Shown here: positions 38,470 to 51,728 of the stretch, piece after piece
Layout: every line of letters starts with the position of its first letter
How positions within the stretch are numbered: position 1 is the first letter of the stretch
Source of the DNA: Nemopilema nomurai
Taxonomy: Eukaryota; Cnidaria; Scyphozoa; Rhizostomeae; Rhizostomatidae
Direction of reading: 5' to 3'
DNA: 64,000 nucleotides
Assembly (NCBI GenBank): GCA_003864495.1
Contig: ML133442.1
Span: 1,305,731 to 1,369,730 of the forward strand
Translations under genes and position numbers: made by a program
Notes under the pieces: model-generated
Database searches by the model: none
Told to the model about the DNA's origin: nothing
Seen by the model: only the letters and a program-made list of their open reading frames with translations

Positions 38470-41400
38470 CTAGTCTGACGACGACTCAGATGATTGTTTC
38501 TGTCGACGGTTCATCGACTGCAATGCCTTTTCCCGCAACTTCCTTTCCAATTTGGCACTCTCCTCTTCACTAGCACTGGCTTCCGACTCTTCTTCATCCT
38601 AGAAGCGTATATTTTTGTTTCAAAAACTAGATCTATAGGCCAGTTTAGAAGAAAACCATGCAAGAGCAATATATTTGAATTAATACTTATATTCAAATGA
38701 GCTATATACGAATACCACTTCCTGATTACCGACGGTCTAGGCCAACGTACCAAATATATGGTTTTTATTAAGTGGCAAAAGTTTGTTCTCATAAATTACA
38801 AAATGCTTGTTTCTTGAGAAGTGCCAAATGTCTCTTTCTTATGAAGTTCAAAATCACACAAAAGAAACCCGTAACGCGCAAAACGTATTTGATCAGTTCA
38901 AATCGACAAAGCTAGACTAGACTGACTAGTTGACTAGACTTGGAGAAGTTCCCTTTTCCTGCTTAATATACCGGTCAATATATCTCAAAATCAATTTACA
39001 TCCGAGTCTTTTCTTCTGTCCTTATGCTTCTTGTGCTTTCTTTTCTTGTGTTTGGATGCCCCGTGGGAATGGGTCTTCTTGTGCTTTCGATGTTTCTTCT
39101 TTTTCTTGTCCTTAACTCCGGCTTCAGTGTCGCTTTCCTGGAAAATAAATACAGGTAGCTGTTGAAGAATCATGTCACAGATTCCTTTTAGAAGTTTTCG
39201 TTTTAAAACACCAATGTCACCTGTCTATTGTCTAATTATTTGTGAACATTATTGGTCAGAAGTACAGTGTGTCCTGGAGACAGGTGATTAGGCACCTTGT
39301 TCCTAAGTAACCCAAATAGATCCATATTAAAGTTGCAAGCAAGGAAAAGGATGTCATACCCCGCTGCTGTCGCGCTCTGCTCCAGGCACATCGTCATCTT
39401 CCTCACCAAACTTTTCTTCCTTACGCGCAGACGATTTTTCTGGCGTCCTGCCTTTCCCCTTTCGCTTCCTCCTGTCCACTTCGCTCGCGTGTTCTTCTTC
39501 ACTTTCTTCTGATTCGCTCTCTTCCTTTCGTCTCCCCTTCTTCCTCATCTTCCCTGCTGGCGATGCTTCTTTCTCTGTCCTTCTTCTTCTCTTATCCGGT
39601 GATGAAGAGGTTGGTTTGCCAACTGCTTCTTCACCCAATTCTGAGTCCTCCGACTCCTCTCTCGCAGGCCTCCTCTCTTTCTTGCCTTTAGCAAGCGTCT
39701 CCGATGTCTTTCTCGATCGACCATGTCTTTCTTTCGACTGAGATGAATCAGCTCTTCGCTTGCTCTCCAATCTATCGGACTCCGAAGGCTCCTTCTTTCG
39801 CCTTTTCCGCATTGGCTCCTCTAGATCAGGACTTGGTGAGGACTCTGGTCGGGTCTTTTCTTTTATTCGCTTTTCCTGCTTTACTTTATCTACCTCTTTC
39901 TACGAAAATGAAAGCAAGTGATTAGCATTTGCTATTACAGGAATCACTCTGATCTAAAACAGATATTGGTTGCAAGACAACCATACCCTTTGAAACAAGA
40001 CAACAGACATGTCCAGCAAGCAATACCCGCAGCTTTGATATCACAACCAGGTAACTTGCTGCCACTCTTAAGCATAAACAATGCCTTAAACCTAGAGCAT
40101 CACGGCTCCAGTGACAAGCTTGCTATTATACTTGCCTTCTCTTTGCGATGTTGACGATGCTTTTTCCTCCGCTTATCGTCACTCTCTGATCCCGAATCTT
40201 CAGACGATTCGTCCCTCTTCTTCTCTGGCTTTCTCTTCTTCATTTTGGCATCATCTTCACTTTCTTCCTCGCTCTCAGATGATGGAGGGGTTCGTTTCCG
40301 GACAGTGACTACTCGCTTCGGGGCGGCCTTCTTCTGCGAATGCACTACAACCGGCTCCTGATCACTCTCCTCTTCCGACTCTGAATTGGATGCTGGCGAA
40401 GGTGATCTCTTTCTCTTTCTTTCCTTCTCCTTCTTCTTAATATCACGTCTTTTCCTGTCTTCTTTTTGTTGGCTTTCTTTTGCCTCTGGAACGGACTCTT
40501 CTGATGAAGAGCCCATCTCCTCAGACTCTCCACCTTTGCGTTTTTCTTTTGTCTACAGAAAATTATATCCAATTTATTTCAAAAGTAAAAGAGCAACAAA
40601 GAAAATGAAAAGCTGAAACGAAATGAGTTCTGATTATCTTTGACCGCTTCTTTATTGCCAAGGAATTATTTCTTATTTTTTTCTTTTCTACGAGACACGA
40701 AATGTTCCTTATGCGTTGGTTCTGTTGTTGACACAAGGCTCAGTGTCTGTTGATACCTCAAAATAATCTGGAGAAAATCTAAAACGGTACACCCTGATAA
40801 AAAAAATCAAATTTCAGATAATTGGTAGATTCACTTTCACTTAAAGTTTATGTTTGGTCATAATGCAGGATAAAGAAGAAAATGAAATCAATAGTTGCGT
40901 AAGGTCTGGTGAGTGCATAAATCACTTGGAATGAATGTTGCTGTTGTTGACGGGGCTGACCTGCTTTGGTGGTGGCGAAGGAGAGGCTGACCAGTCTTCA
41001 CTTGGCGACCGCCGTCTACGCTGGGGCGGTGAGGGCCTTCTTGGAGGTCGCCTTGGTGACGGACTGGCGTCTCTTCTCCTCCTGACCGGCGATTGGCGCC
41101 TTGGCGGGGTCGGGGAGCGGCGTCTTGGAGATGGCGACGGACGCCTAGGTGCTCTTCGTGGTGGTGAATTTGACGGAGATCTGTACCGTCTTTGCCGTGG
41201 CGGAGATTCCCTTCTGAAACGTCGTGGCGGCGACTTGGGCGGGGGGGACCTCCTTCGTGGACGGTGTTCTGGTGAGCCAGGATGATAAGGTGAGCGATTC
41301 CTTGAGCCCCTGGGTGGCGACCTCCTTCGTCGCGGTGATTCCGATCTGGATCGCCTGTCGCCCCTAGCGTCCAACTGACGCTTTTCGCGCGGCTTTCGAG

Positions 41401-44400
41401 AGGCTGAACCTCTTTTGTCGTCTGCATTGTCCTTCTCAGGGGACACGCTGCTTGAGGTCGACCTTAACCAAGAAAAAGGGGCGTGATTAACATCAAGAAC
41501 ATCCACAGCATATACTGGAATTAAACCAATGGCGCTCAACTTTACGATAGGCTAGTAAGGTAAGTGCGGCGACTTGTACCTTTTTGCCTGTTGTCAGAGA
41601 CTCGCCCTAGCAGTGCTCTGAAATCAACTATGGTTTGAATTTCGAAGGTATTAACTCGCAAAATTATTGATTCACAGTCACAAAATAATAAAATAATTAT
41701 TGGCACAAGATGCACTAAAAACATCCGAGCTAAACCCATCAGATAAAGATATGCACACGCCACAACAATAACAAGTACAGTCATCTGGAAGGCGAACACA
41801 GCCAAGCTAACCTCTTTCTCCTGTACATCCTCGTTTGCGCCTTGTCGGCCTTGTGGTATGACTCTGGCTCCCTCTGCTCGTGTTTACTGCAGCTGGAGAC
41901 TTGGATCTCCGCTTTGCGCTTTCTTCTGACGAGCTACGCGCACTTCTCCTGGTGGGAGCCTCCTTCTCATCCTTTACCTCTTTCCGGTGGGTCGGTGGAG
42001 GCGAAGGAGACTCTGCCTTGACGACGGGAGCCTTCTTTTCGGGTGATGGAGACCGAGACGAGGCTGAACTTGAGTAGGACTGTTTCCTTGCGTTTCTTCT
42101 GCAAAAGACAACGAGATAAAACATCGAAATACTATCAGTAGATATTTAGCTTAAAAAAAATCAAAATATCTAAAATAGATTGTAGAGAGAGTGACCCTGG
42201 AAAATGACTAACGCGCCTGTTGCATAACCTAAAAAGTACGCTACCAACTTAGCTACAGGTCAAATTCATTTAGAACCAAGGGCAAATGGTCTTTTTAGAA
42301 CTCACTTCTACCTGACGAGCGTCATAGGGCCCCAATTAGGCAGCTGCTCAAGCTACCTCTGAATGCTTTCAAAATAAAGAGCAAGCTAGAACCTATCAGA
42401 CACTGTTACGAAAACCCACAATTCGCCCCCAAAGAAACATGTATACAATGAAAAGCGGATGAAATAATACCTTCCACGATGGGGTGACCTTGAGAAGGAG
42501 CGTGAAACTCGTTTAGGAGGCGAGAACCGTCGCCTGCGTGGAGACCGGTATCGAACAGGCGAGCGCGATCTTCGTCTCGGAGAGAAGGACCTGGAGCGGC
42601 GACGTGCGGGAGAACGCGATCGCCTGCGAGGGGAACGCGACTTGGACCGAAATCTCCGTCGCCTGGAATGTGAGCGCGAACGGCGCCGAGACTTGCTTTG
42701 GGATCGACTTCGGGAACGAGACTTGCCGCGCGAACGAGACTTGGATCTTGAGCGAGAACGTGATCTGCCAAGAAAAACAGGGACGTGCAATCTGTGATGA
42801 TTGCATAAATTGACAATGATAAACAAGAAAACATATTCATAAGCACCATATTCAACAACGCAATGACGTTAGAAGAGAGCGGCATCGCCTGCACAGAATT
42901 ACAGACTTTAGCGAAAGAGCAATACCACCTCAAGCCCTATGTTCGAAGGTAGACATTCTTAAGAGTAGACATTGCTTTTCGAAAACTTCACCAACCTTTC
43001 CTTTCCTTTTCCGCCTAAAAAAAGAAAACACGATTAATAATCTGTTGGTAAATGAACCCCAAAAGTAGGGAAAAAATCTAAGCAATTCGAGGTACATTAA
43101 AAATAAAAGTAAAACGAAATGTAAACAGCAGTGAACCAACCTGGTTTCCCCTTGCCCTTGTCTGTTTTCAACTAAAACAAGAAAACAAATAATTTATAAC
43201 AACATCATCCGACCTATCCTAAGTATGACCCAGGTTAAAAAATCGCACCAGCGCAGAACAGGAGATGGTCACCAATAAATGATTGCAATCTAGAGGAAGG
43301 GGGAAGGGGAACGTTTTCTAGAAGAAAAAAACATCATCTGTTTACAAAGCGTTCTTGGTTATGGCACTGAAGGCAACGCATCAATACAAGACCGATACTT
43401 CATTCTGGTCATTTGCCAACCTAGGCGAGACAAGGTTCGATGACCGGTCTTTCTGGTCACAACATGCAGTTCTCTTCAACAGTACATAGATCAGTGACTT
43501 GATGGAAGTTTGCTTGGTACATCTGCGGAGTGGATGGTCTGACTGTATCGTATGGAATGCAGCACGAATATAGTGTCTGACTGTATCGTATGGAATGCAG
43601 TACGAATATCGTGTCTGACTGTATCGTATGGAATGCAGCACGAATATCGTGTCTGACTGTATCGTATGGAATGCAGCACGAATATCGTGTCTGACTGTAT
43701 CGTATGGAATGCAGCACGAATATCGTGTCTGACTGTATCGTATGGAATGCAGCACGAATATCGTGTCTGACTGTATCGTATGGAATGCAGCACGAATATC
43801 GTGTCTGACTGTATCGTATGGAATGCAGCACGAATATCGTGTCTGACTGTATCGTATGGAATACAGCACGAATATCGTGTTAATATCTTCCTGAGCATCA
43901 CCTCGAACAAAGCAATCGCGTAAAAAAAGACGTGAAGAGGTCAGCCTGGCAGCAGAAAACAAGAAATCATCAAGATCAAGTGCATTTCAAAAGCACCGTG
44001 TATGTTCTTATCTTTCCCGCTCGACTTTATCTTTCCACTGAGAGAAGTGTTTTCTGGATATGAAGATGCTGACAATGGTAACCGTAAAAGAAGCATTCTA
44101 AATGTGCAACTGCGACTCTTTCGAGCCGGGTTTCGAACACGCACTTCGCACACACGTGCGCTGTTTGGCAACCAGTTTGCAGTCGGCTGTTCAGTTGGCA
44201 TTTGCTTGTGGGCCTTCGCAGGGGTAAACTGTTTTGCATGGTAGCAGACGAGAGCCAAAGCATGAACGGACGGTATATCCTCCTCCACAGTGGCCAAACA
44301 AGCAACTGCTTTGCAACACAAACGGTTTTTTACCACTTAAACTGCAGCAACAGCATTTTTGCCTTTGCCATCTAACCAATATCACCGATACAAGTACCCT

Positions 44401-47400
44401 TGGCAACCGGCTCCGATAGCCAGTTAATCTATAAAACATCCATGCCGAAGACTCCCAATAGAACTGACGTTATGAGCGACAAAGAAAGGGACTTATAAAA
44501 TATTATTATCAAACAGTCTTTTACACGTAGTTATTATCAGCAAGTCGCACGAGGGCAGTTGCCTCCTGAACTATCAAACTCAGCAAAGCCCTAGGAAAAT
44601 CGAAGCATGCCCTTCTCCTTCTTTAGGATCGATAAGACGGTGAAACTCAACATTATTTTTAGGAAAATATTTAGCTTGTGTTAGAAGAAAAAGGAGCTTT
44701 AGTAGACTATACATACATTATTTAGCTTATCCCGCAGGTCTGGGACAGGATACTTCATGTCGGCATCCTGCGGGAGAACAAAAATAAAAATTAATACCCT
44801 TTTAAACCCTAAGACTTAATCTTTAAGTTTGAAAATTGTTTTTGTAAGGTGATGAATTTGGAAACTGACACCATCGACAAAATTGAGAAACGATACTTTT
44901 CTTATTAGGCTATCATTATTTGGGAAAACAGCGGAAAGGGGGGCTAATGGCGTGAGATGCCGATACCCAGAAGATAGCAAAAGCTATGGGAAGCCTGGCC
45001 GACAAAATCGTAGCAAATTGTAGCCTATTGTAAACACGCTGTTGGGCGCGTGATGGCTTGGGTTTCTTGAGAACAGAATTGTTGAAGGCGTTAAGGCGCT
45101 AGAGACAATTGCAGGAATGGGCAATGATTTACTTGTCAGTACCTCGAGTTCCATTTCCTCCTCCGCACTGCTGAGGATATAATCGATCCTCTCGCCCTGC
45201 ATCAGCTTCATTATCATGTCGTAAATTGACTTGGCGAATTTCTCGTTGCCCGGCTCGCCCAAGTGCAGGTAATCAGTGTAATAGAGCTCCGTCCTGAGGG
45301 TGCCGTCCTCTAGTACCCAGTCTTTGTCCGGCTTCAAGAAATACACGTTCCTCTGCGAGGGCGACTGGCACCACGTCTTCAGCTTTTTGTTGACGCTGCG
45401 TATACTGTGTCGCCGGTAGCCGTACTCTAAGTCGCGAGGGAGCAGGCCCGCAATTATCACCTTGGCGTTGGGCTTTGCGGTCTGGAAGACGGACACTATG
45501 GACGTAATGCCGTCGGTAATATCGGACGGTGTGTCCTTGTCAATGTTGTTTGTGCCGCAATGCACCACGCAGATGTGCAGGTTCATGGGAATCTCGCCGT
45601 TCTCCGCCCGCCACAGCACATGCTGGGTGCGGTCGCCCCCGATGCCGAAGTTCAGGGCTCGCAGCGGCCCGAAGTACTTTGACCACACGCTATGGTAACG
45701 AGACAGGCCGTTGATTATCGAGTCGCCTATGAGGAGGATGCCGGCGCCGGCTGTCTGCGAGATGTGCACGAACTTTTCGTGTTCCGCGTGCCAACCCGGC
45801 TTGGTGTTGCGCCCTTGGGGCGTTGAGGCCGGTGAAGAAGAATATCCGGACAGGTCTTTCATCACACTTCTCTTAGGGGTCACCATACCGGCTCCAAGCA
45901 CGGTTATTGGGTTTCCCCTGGAATTATCACCAAACGACGCATCGTGTGTTGAGGCATTCTAATCACAAGGCAGTAATTGTCAGTCGGATGCAAATCAATG
46001 GCACTTACAGATTAGCTTAACAAACAATTATCCTTGCTTCCTTCCTTGTCCGGTGTCTTCCATAGAATCGGGAAAACTTCAACTTGAAGACAACTGGCTC
46101 CTGAAATCCTAATATAGTCATGCTCAATCTCCAGTGAAAGATAGTCGTGCAAAATTTCGCCGAGAAAATTCCCTGAGAAATTTCATTATCCGGTTCCTGT
46201 TGACCTCTTGACTAGAATGTTCTGTCTGCGGAAGGATTTCGCAAGCGAAAAGCGAAGAAAGTTAAACTTTTTATAATTTTTCACTAAAAGTCCAAGTAAA
46301 AGCTTGATGCGCATGTTGATGACGCATTTCGCACGAACTTTTTCGCGTTTTGCTGAATTTTTCTCACCGGAGATTGGGCTTCAATGCTGCCTTAAAAATC
46401 CATTTTATGTTTTTTTGCTACAACCTACTGTAGAAACTGAATACATTCCTCATACTTTTCGCGTTATTTTGGAGTGCAAAACAACCAGTCAGCAACATTT
46501 TCAATAAAAAACCGTTCGTAAACCTTAAAGCGTGGATGAAAAATGTCACATTTAAATTTAAAGGATTGAGGCATCAATTCAGATAAGGGCATACTTTTTC
46601 ATCCACCTGCTCTAAGATAAGATAAAGCACTAAAAACGTCGCAACTTTCAACAACAAATCTTCACATTTACTAGTTGTACAGGCATGGAAATGGAAAGTT
46701 GTACAGGCTGGCTACCCATATAACACGACACGCGTTTTGTCATGTGGGTCACTTTACAATCAAAGACGAATCCATCAAGTCGAAATACGTAACGCACCAA
46801 TCATCGTGTATTTTAAAGGCTAAATCACATAATGCCGGCCACCTAGTTAAAGAACGAAAACAAATGAGTAAAATAGACGGACCCAGGAGCTTCATCTTAC
46901 CTAAAAATATGGCCACAATTTTAAAAAAATCTCCATTTCAACTCACCGAATCTCTTGCTAGCTTCAAAGCTTGCGCCTTCACAGCAGCCATTTCTGCGGG
47001 AGTGAAGCCAGCTTCAGTTGATTCCGGCCCCGGAATGGTGCTGTCAGCCTCCACCTGAAGATCGCCAGTAGTCCTCCTAATATGCGCATTGATACGATCT
47101 TGCTCCAGCTGCAATAGAGATATTGAAACGTCAACAGCCTTCTAGGAACATTCAAAGTGCAACAGTGTTTCTGCAATCCTGCATGTATTCTGAATGGGAT
47201 CATGCCAAGCATAAAAAAATTTCAAGTAGAAGATATCAGATAGAGTAGCACGCTTACGACAAAAACAGTGTACACAAATTTCTGCAATAAATTTATATTT
47301 ATGAAAAAAGTCAAATTGACTGTTGGCAAAACTTAAAATAAAAACTAGATTTGGAATATAAAAACTAATTTGTTTATGTATCGAGGCTGAAAGCAGTCTT

Positions 47401-50400
47401 CGTTGGTTTCTTTACAGCAACAATAAATACATTTGATAATAGAAGGCTTTCGAGAAGTCTTTATTGCTTGACCTTGCCTTATCCCTAGGGCATCATAATT
47501 GAGAAGGCCTGACCAAATCGGACCTGATCAAATAGCAAATGGAGATGGAAGATAGAAATGGAGGTAAAAGGGCTGGGGAATGGAAATACTGGCAAAGCAA
47601 AGAGAAGGAATATCTACCAAAATCTAAAAAAATCGAATAAACATATCAACATAATCAAAGAGAATATTATATGGCGAAAAGAAAGAGAAATTCTAAGACA
47701 ATAACTTACATACATACAAACAAGGGACAATAATTGCCAAAGATAAAGAAACGACTTGTACTTAACTACATCTATGGGGCCTTAATCTATAAGCAGACTA
47801 GCTAATAAACTTGAGGCGACTTGATAATTGTACCAGGCGAGGAGGCCAGTTTTTTGTTGCCATGCTGGTCAACTTGCTCAATCAAAAGACACGACTTGCA
47901 TATTGTCAAATGGCAGAGCATTCGCCACAGTCCATGGGGAGGTAAAAATGGTCGAGAGAAAATGAAAATGGGTCGAGAGAAAATGGTAGATCTGCCGGCT
48001 CCAAGACGGGAGTTCCTTAGAAAAGTGCATCTCGTACTAAGCACGATTAACAGCGCTGAACAGGCTAATTGATGATCTGAACTGAGTGACTCAGCAAAAA
48101 GGGTCTACAGACAGTCATATAATGCACAACATAATGGAACGCATTCACGAGCAACAACTCAAAAATAGCAAAAAAACATTTTAAATCACAAACTACGTCT
48201 AACACATTGGTAAAAGGTTTTTGGTGTCAATTAACGGTATTCTATATTCTATTATTTAATAAATTCTTGAAGATGAGGTACCTAAAGTTGAGGTACCTAA
48301 AATACATTATCATATAAAATCAATGCACCGACTTTGGTAGGCTCAGGCAATCAGCTTTAAACTTAAAAACTACTTTTTATACTTTGTTAAAATAATATTT
48401 CACTAAATCAGAACTCTTTAAAATGATGCTTACCTTCTCTAAAGGTACAAAAACTACAGGACTTTTAAGATGTGCAAAATGCAATTTCAACAATCATAGC
48501 AAGGACAATGTTAGAATGAAAAATTCATAATCAATGAAATAAAAGCTGACCAATGTTCAATACAATTTATATTCACAAATTTGGCTACTATGCCACTACC
48601 AGCTGATGTTGTACTCTCTATACAGCTGTCTCAAAACTTATGTTCATTGAATGTACAAATGAAATTGAAAGTACAAGTGAAATTACAAAAATTGTCAACC
48701 TGAAAATAAATGCCTTACTGCAAAATATTCATTAAATGACATCAAACTAATTTGATGATATTCATTAAACCCATTTTGTACTGAGACAGCTTATATAAAT
48801 GAAAACATTTGAACACTGCATTTCATGGGCTAATATGGAGTCAATAAGGAGAGAAGATAGAAGCTTTGGCCTTTGTGTTCTGTGAGGGACTTAGGTTGGA
48901 ATAGTTCCTAATTTCATATGATATTTCAACATTAATAATATCCATGTTGCACAGAAAACTGGCATTAAATCTGGTTTTTTCTCCATTAGTTTGCAAAGGA
49001 AGTAAATCTTCACTATATGTATATACATACGTGTATAAAATAGCAAAACTAAGTCTATCACAAATATATAAGCACATGATTTTAAGACTAAAAAATGCAT
49101 AACTACATAATTTTTCTGCAAACAGAAATTAAGTTAACATATCGACTTTAATTGAATTAAATACATTCAAAAGTATTCTAGCTCAAAATATTAGGTTTTA
49201 AATACAATCCTGCTTTCATACTCACCATTATCCATTATGAAACTAAAAAACGAACAAACACAAGCAAAATATTGGTATGCTCATGTAAACATCCCAAGGA
49301 TAGAATATACAAGATGCTGTATGTATTTTATATATTGTCATACATAATTGCAATAGCATGAAATGTCAAAACCTGCATGTTTTCTCCCCATCTCCACACT
49401 TGGACAAAATTCTTATCAAAATGCCAAGCAGTTTTGTGTTTGGGTTATATATACTTATATAATATTTTCCAATGCTAAAAGCAGAATGTTTGACAGCATT
49501 ATTAGAAAACTCAGAAGAATGCTACACTTTACTGATCGTTCAAATTTTTATTTGAGTCTGTGATCAAAGGTTTTTTTCTTCTTCATGAAGCAGTTTTCAG
49601 TGCAGCAATTACAACATGACTTTTTAAGTAAGAACACAGATTCTCACACTAAATAAGGGGGTATACATATATTAGGGGTGTGCCATATAGCTTGGAGAAG
49701 TTTGCAGGCAGGTTCTGCATTGTCTTTTATGTAAAACATGACGATGGTGCAAGAGAGAGAACACCATAAAAGGAAAATATATGATCTGAAGTACAAATTG
49801 TCTGAAGAAAGAAATTAGCAAGAAGTACCACTCATCGGCTAGAAAAGAATGAAACACTGAGAGGCTTACATTGAATTATAAAATGCCCTGGTGGTTCACA
49901 TTGAGTGACACTTACCCACAACTAGGATGCAAAATCTTACCTTTCTGAGTCTAATCTCCTCCTTCTTCTTCTCCAAGAAAACAGTTGGGATTCCACCAAC
50001 ATTCTCCTGAGCACTAATAAGCAACTCCCACAATTCGCCCATAAAAACTCTAGCATTTTTCCCTTGCAAAAACCCAGTGAGCTGAATCTGGATGTTTTTT
50101 GGGTCTGGGTTCTGAAAACAATTAAAAAATATGTGTAGAGACTGATGCAGTGCATTGGTTGTTCATGAAGATTTGACAAAGTATACCTCACATCAACTAT
50201 ACAGGTCTTTGTAATTATCATGCATTTATATATAAACTTAAATTTACACAACTACCACAAAGTGTTAGAATAGAAATAATCTCTCCTTTGGAAAATTAGA
50301 ATCCTATCATTACAATTAAAAGTAAAGGATGAAGTGCAAAATCTGCAGGCCCTATGCCTAGAGAACTTCAATTTGCTTAAAATTTCAACACACAATATCT

Positions 50401-51434
50401 GAATGTTGCTAACAGTTTCTTGTTCTTCCATATGGTGTTAGGACTAACAGTTCTAGTCAACAGTATTTAAAAGTGGTAACTTTGAATGCCATTTATACAT
50501 AACAAAGAAGAAGAAAAAACCAAATCTCCAATCAATGCAATATTTCCCTGTAAACATTGGGCAAGACAGAACTCTGCAGAGCTTAAAACTATTAGCAAAG
50601 GCTCACTTACTTTCTTACCCTCCAGTAACTCAAATATAAATTGGGTTACAACCTCATCTTCAAGTCCAAGAAGTTCAGTAACCCTTTTTGTTACCCAAGG
50701 CTTGATAGTGTCAAGGTTTACTTTTTCCATATCAACCTTGAAAAGATGAAACATGGGCATTTACAACACTGATTAAAAAGAATTAACATTGAATATTTTA
50801 CAGGTTTTAATGTTGAAATAAAAGTTTATATATGGCAAAATTTAGCAACATATAGGATTTCTTTGAGGCCTCAAAAATTTGAAAAGTTTACTCTGGGGCT
50901 AAAATATTATTTTTTGACTTTCCAAGATCCTTTTTTGGGATATAAAGAGCATGGGACATTTACAATAAATGAAGATGAAGAAGGGCTCAAAATTAGCACT
51001 GTCATTCGGCTGATAATCAGCCTGCCAAACTTTGTGCTTCTTGTATTTTTACGACTTGGATTTATTTAGTTGGCCCATAAAAAAGAAACTTTTTTGCATT
51101 TTTATAGTTTACAGTTAATATATGTGATAAACTCGAATGAAAGTCCAGAATCAGTTAAATTATGAATAGAATCAATTAAAATCGAACTTTCTACTCTTTA
51201 TTTCCATCATGACCCAAATATAAAGTGCAGTTCGATTACCTTCTTTTCCAAAACTGCCTCAAACTTCATCGAATTGATGAGTTTCTTCTCCTTGTTAGCA
51301 AAGCGGCTGTCTTGGTCCGCACTGGTTCCCTGCGAAATAGAGGTTTAATCTCAGCCATCGTCCCCATTTTCAGATTTTTAATGCGGGCTAGAACAAAACA
51401 ATTGCAAACTTACTCTGAAGAATCCGGCGTCCAT
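38470..51434 (-). CDS. SRRM1: SRRM1 (SRm160) splicing co-activator with an inserted SGNH hydrolase domain
   Basis: Sixteen coding exons, in transcript order: 51434-51414, 51329-51240, 50736-50611, 50111-49941, 47108-46947, 45958-45143, 44767-44717, 43171-43141, 43014-42996, 42764-42471, 42098-41812, 41421-40961, 40552-40136, 39899-39360, 39137-39000, 38598-38470. Together 1250 aa in frame. MDAGFFR, the PWI domain (about residues 27-125: IKPWVTKRVTELLG, FIFELLEGKK, QLTGFLQGKNARVFMGELW) and the end LERKLREKALQSM match human SRRM1 (904 aa). Residues about 497-750 are RS and RRRSPSP repeats; the rest is Lys/Glu/Ser-rich, including a KHKK stretch. SRRM1 binds RNA through PWI and bridges SR proteins and the exon junction complex in the nucleus. 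Odd points: the 272-residue SGNH exon (191-462), a 19-nt microexon (43014-42996) and a GC donor after 40136. The start of the exon at 41421 was chosen to keep frame; 41460 is an alternative acceptor. Confidence 0.9.
43540..43881. repeat. 38-bp minisatellite in an SRRM1 intron
   Basis: Nine head-to-tail copies of a 38-bp unit beginning tgactgtatcgtatggaatg, nearly identical (three substitutions seen over the array). It lies in the intron between the exons at 44767-44717 and 43171-43141. Confidence 0.97.
45143..45958 (-). other. SGNH/GDSL hydrolase (PAF-AH IB-like) exon inside SRRM1
   Basis: One 816-bp exon (272 codons), phase 0 at both ends: acceptor gtgattag|AATGCC, donor CTCGAG|GTACTG. The frame is open from the acceptor, with no ATG until 24 codons in. 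The encoded domain has block I LLIGDSI (Ser270 of the fused protein), block II FGIGGDRTQHVLWR, block III CGTNN (Asn327) and the block V Asp-x-x-His pair D419/H422 in TDYLHL. It resembles platelet-activating-factor acetylhydrolase IB catalytic subunits and the esterase domains of CR1-type retroelement ORF1 proteins. If expressed, it should be an active-site-complete esterase or lipase fold; the substrate is unknown. The reading frame runs 53 codons beyond the donor, so a stand-alone transcript ending near 44984 is the alternative. Confidence 0.75.
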
Positions 51435-51728
51435 GTTTCCAGTTGATCTTGATCGCCAAGAGAAGTTGAATGGTGCAGACAAAAGCGCATGTGCTGTGGA
51501 TGGTTATCCCGCAAAATTCCCGCGAGAAAACCTCGGGACATCATTTCACGAAGCGAAAGAGCTGAATCGTAAATAATAACAGATAAGCATGAAATCAAAT
51601 TATTAAAAAAGTTTTTTTATTCAATTCTTTACTGGCCATTACGTTCAGAGCAGAAATAGTTTCTAAACAATTTTGTTTCTGTTTCTTAAAAGTTCCTTAA
51701 GTTCTCACTTTCGGTGCTTTGACTACAA

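Noticed and set aside
40888..41427. 179-codon minus-strand ORF rich in His, Gly and Arg
   Set aside because: It overlaps the SRRM1 RS region in another frame; the RRRSPSP frame is the one that joins the neighbouring exons.
43540..43881. CRISPR-like regularly repeated array
   Set aside because: The units are directly adjacent with no unique spacers, and the genome is eukaryotic; this is a minisatellite.
43381..43962. 193-, 139- and 124-codon minus-strand ORFs
   Set aside because: They are translations of the 38-bp minisatellite in three frames, not genes; a stop-free unit whose length is not divisible by three produces this automatically.
44984..45901. SGNH domain as an independent single-exon gene starting at an internal Met
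   Set aside because: Less likely than fusion: the frame is open and in phase back to a splice acceptor, a donor follows the domain in phase, and both neighbours are SRRM1 exons on the same strand. Not excluded without transcripts.
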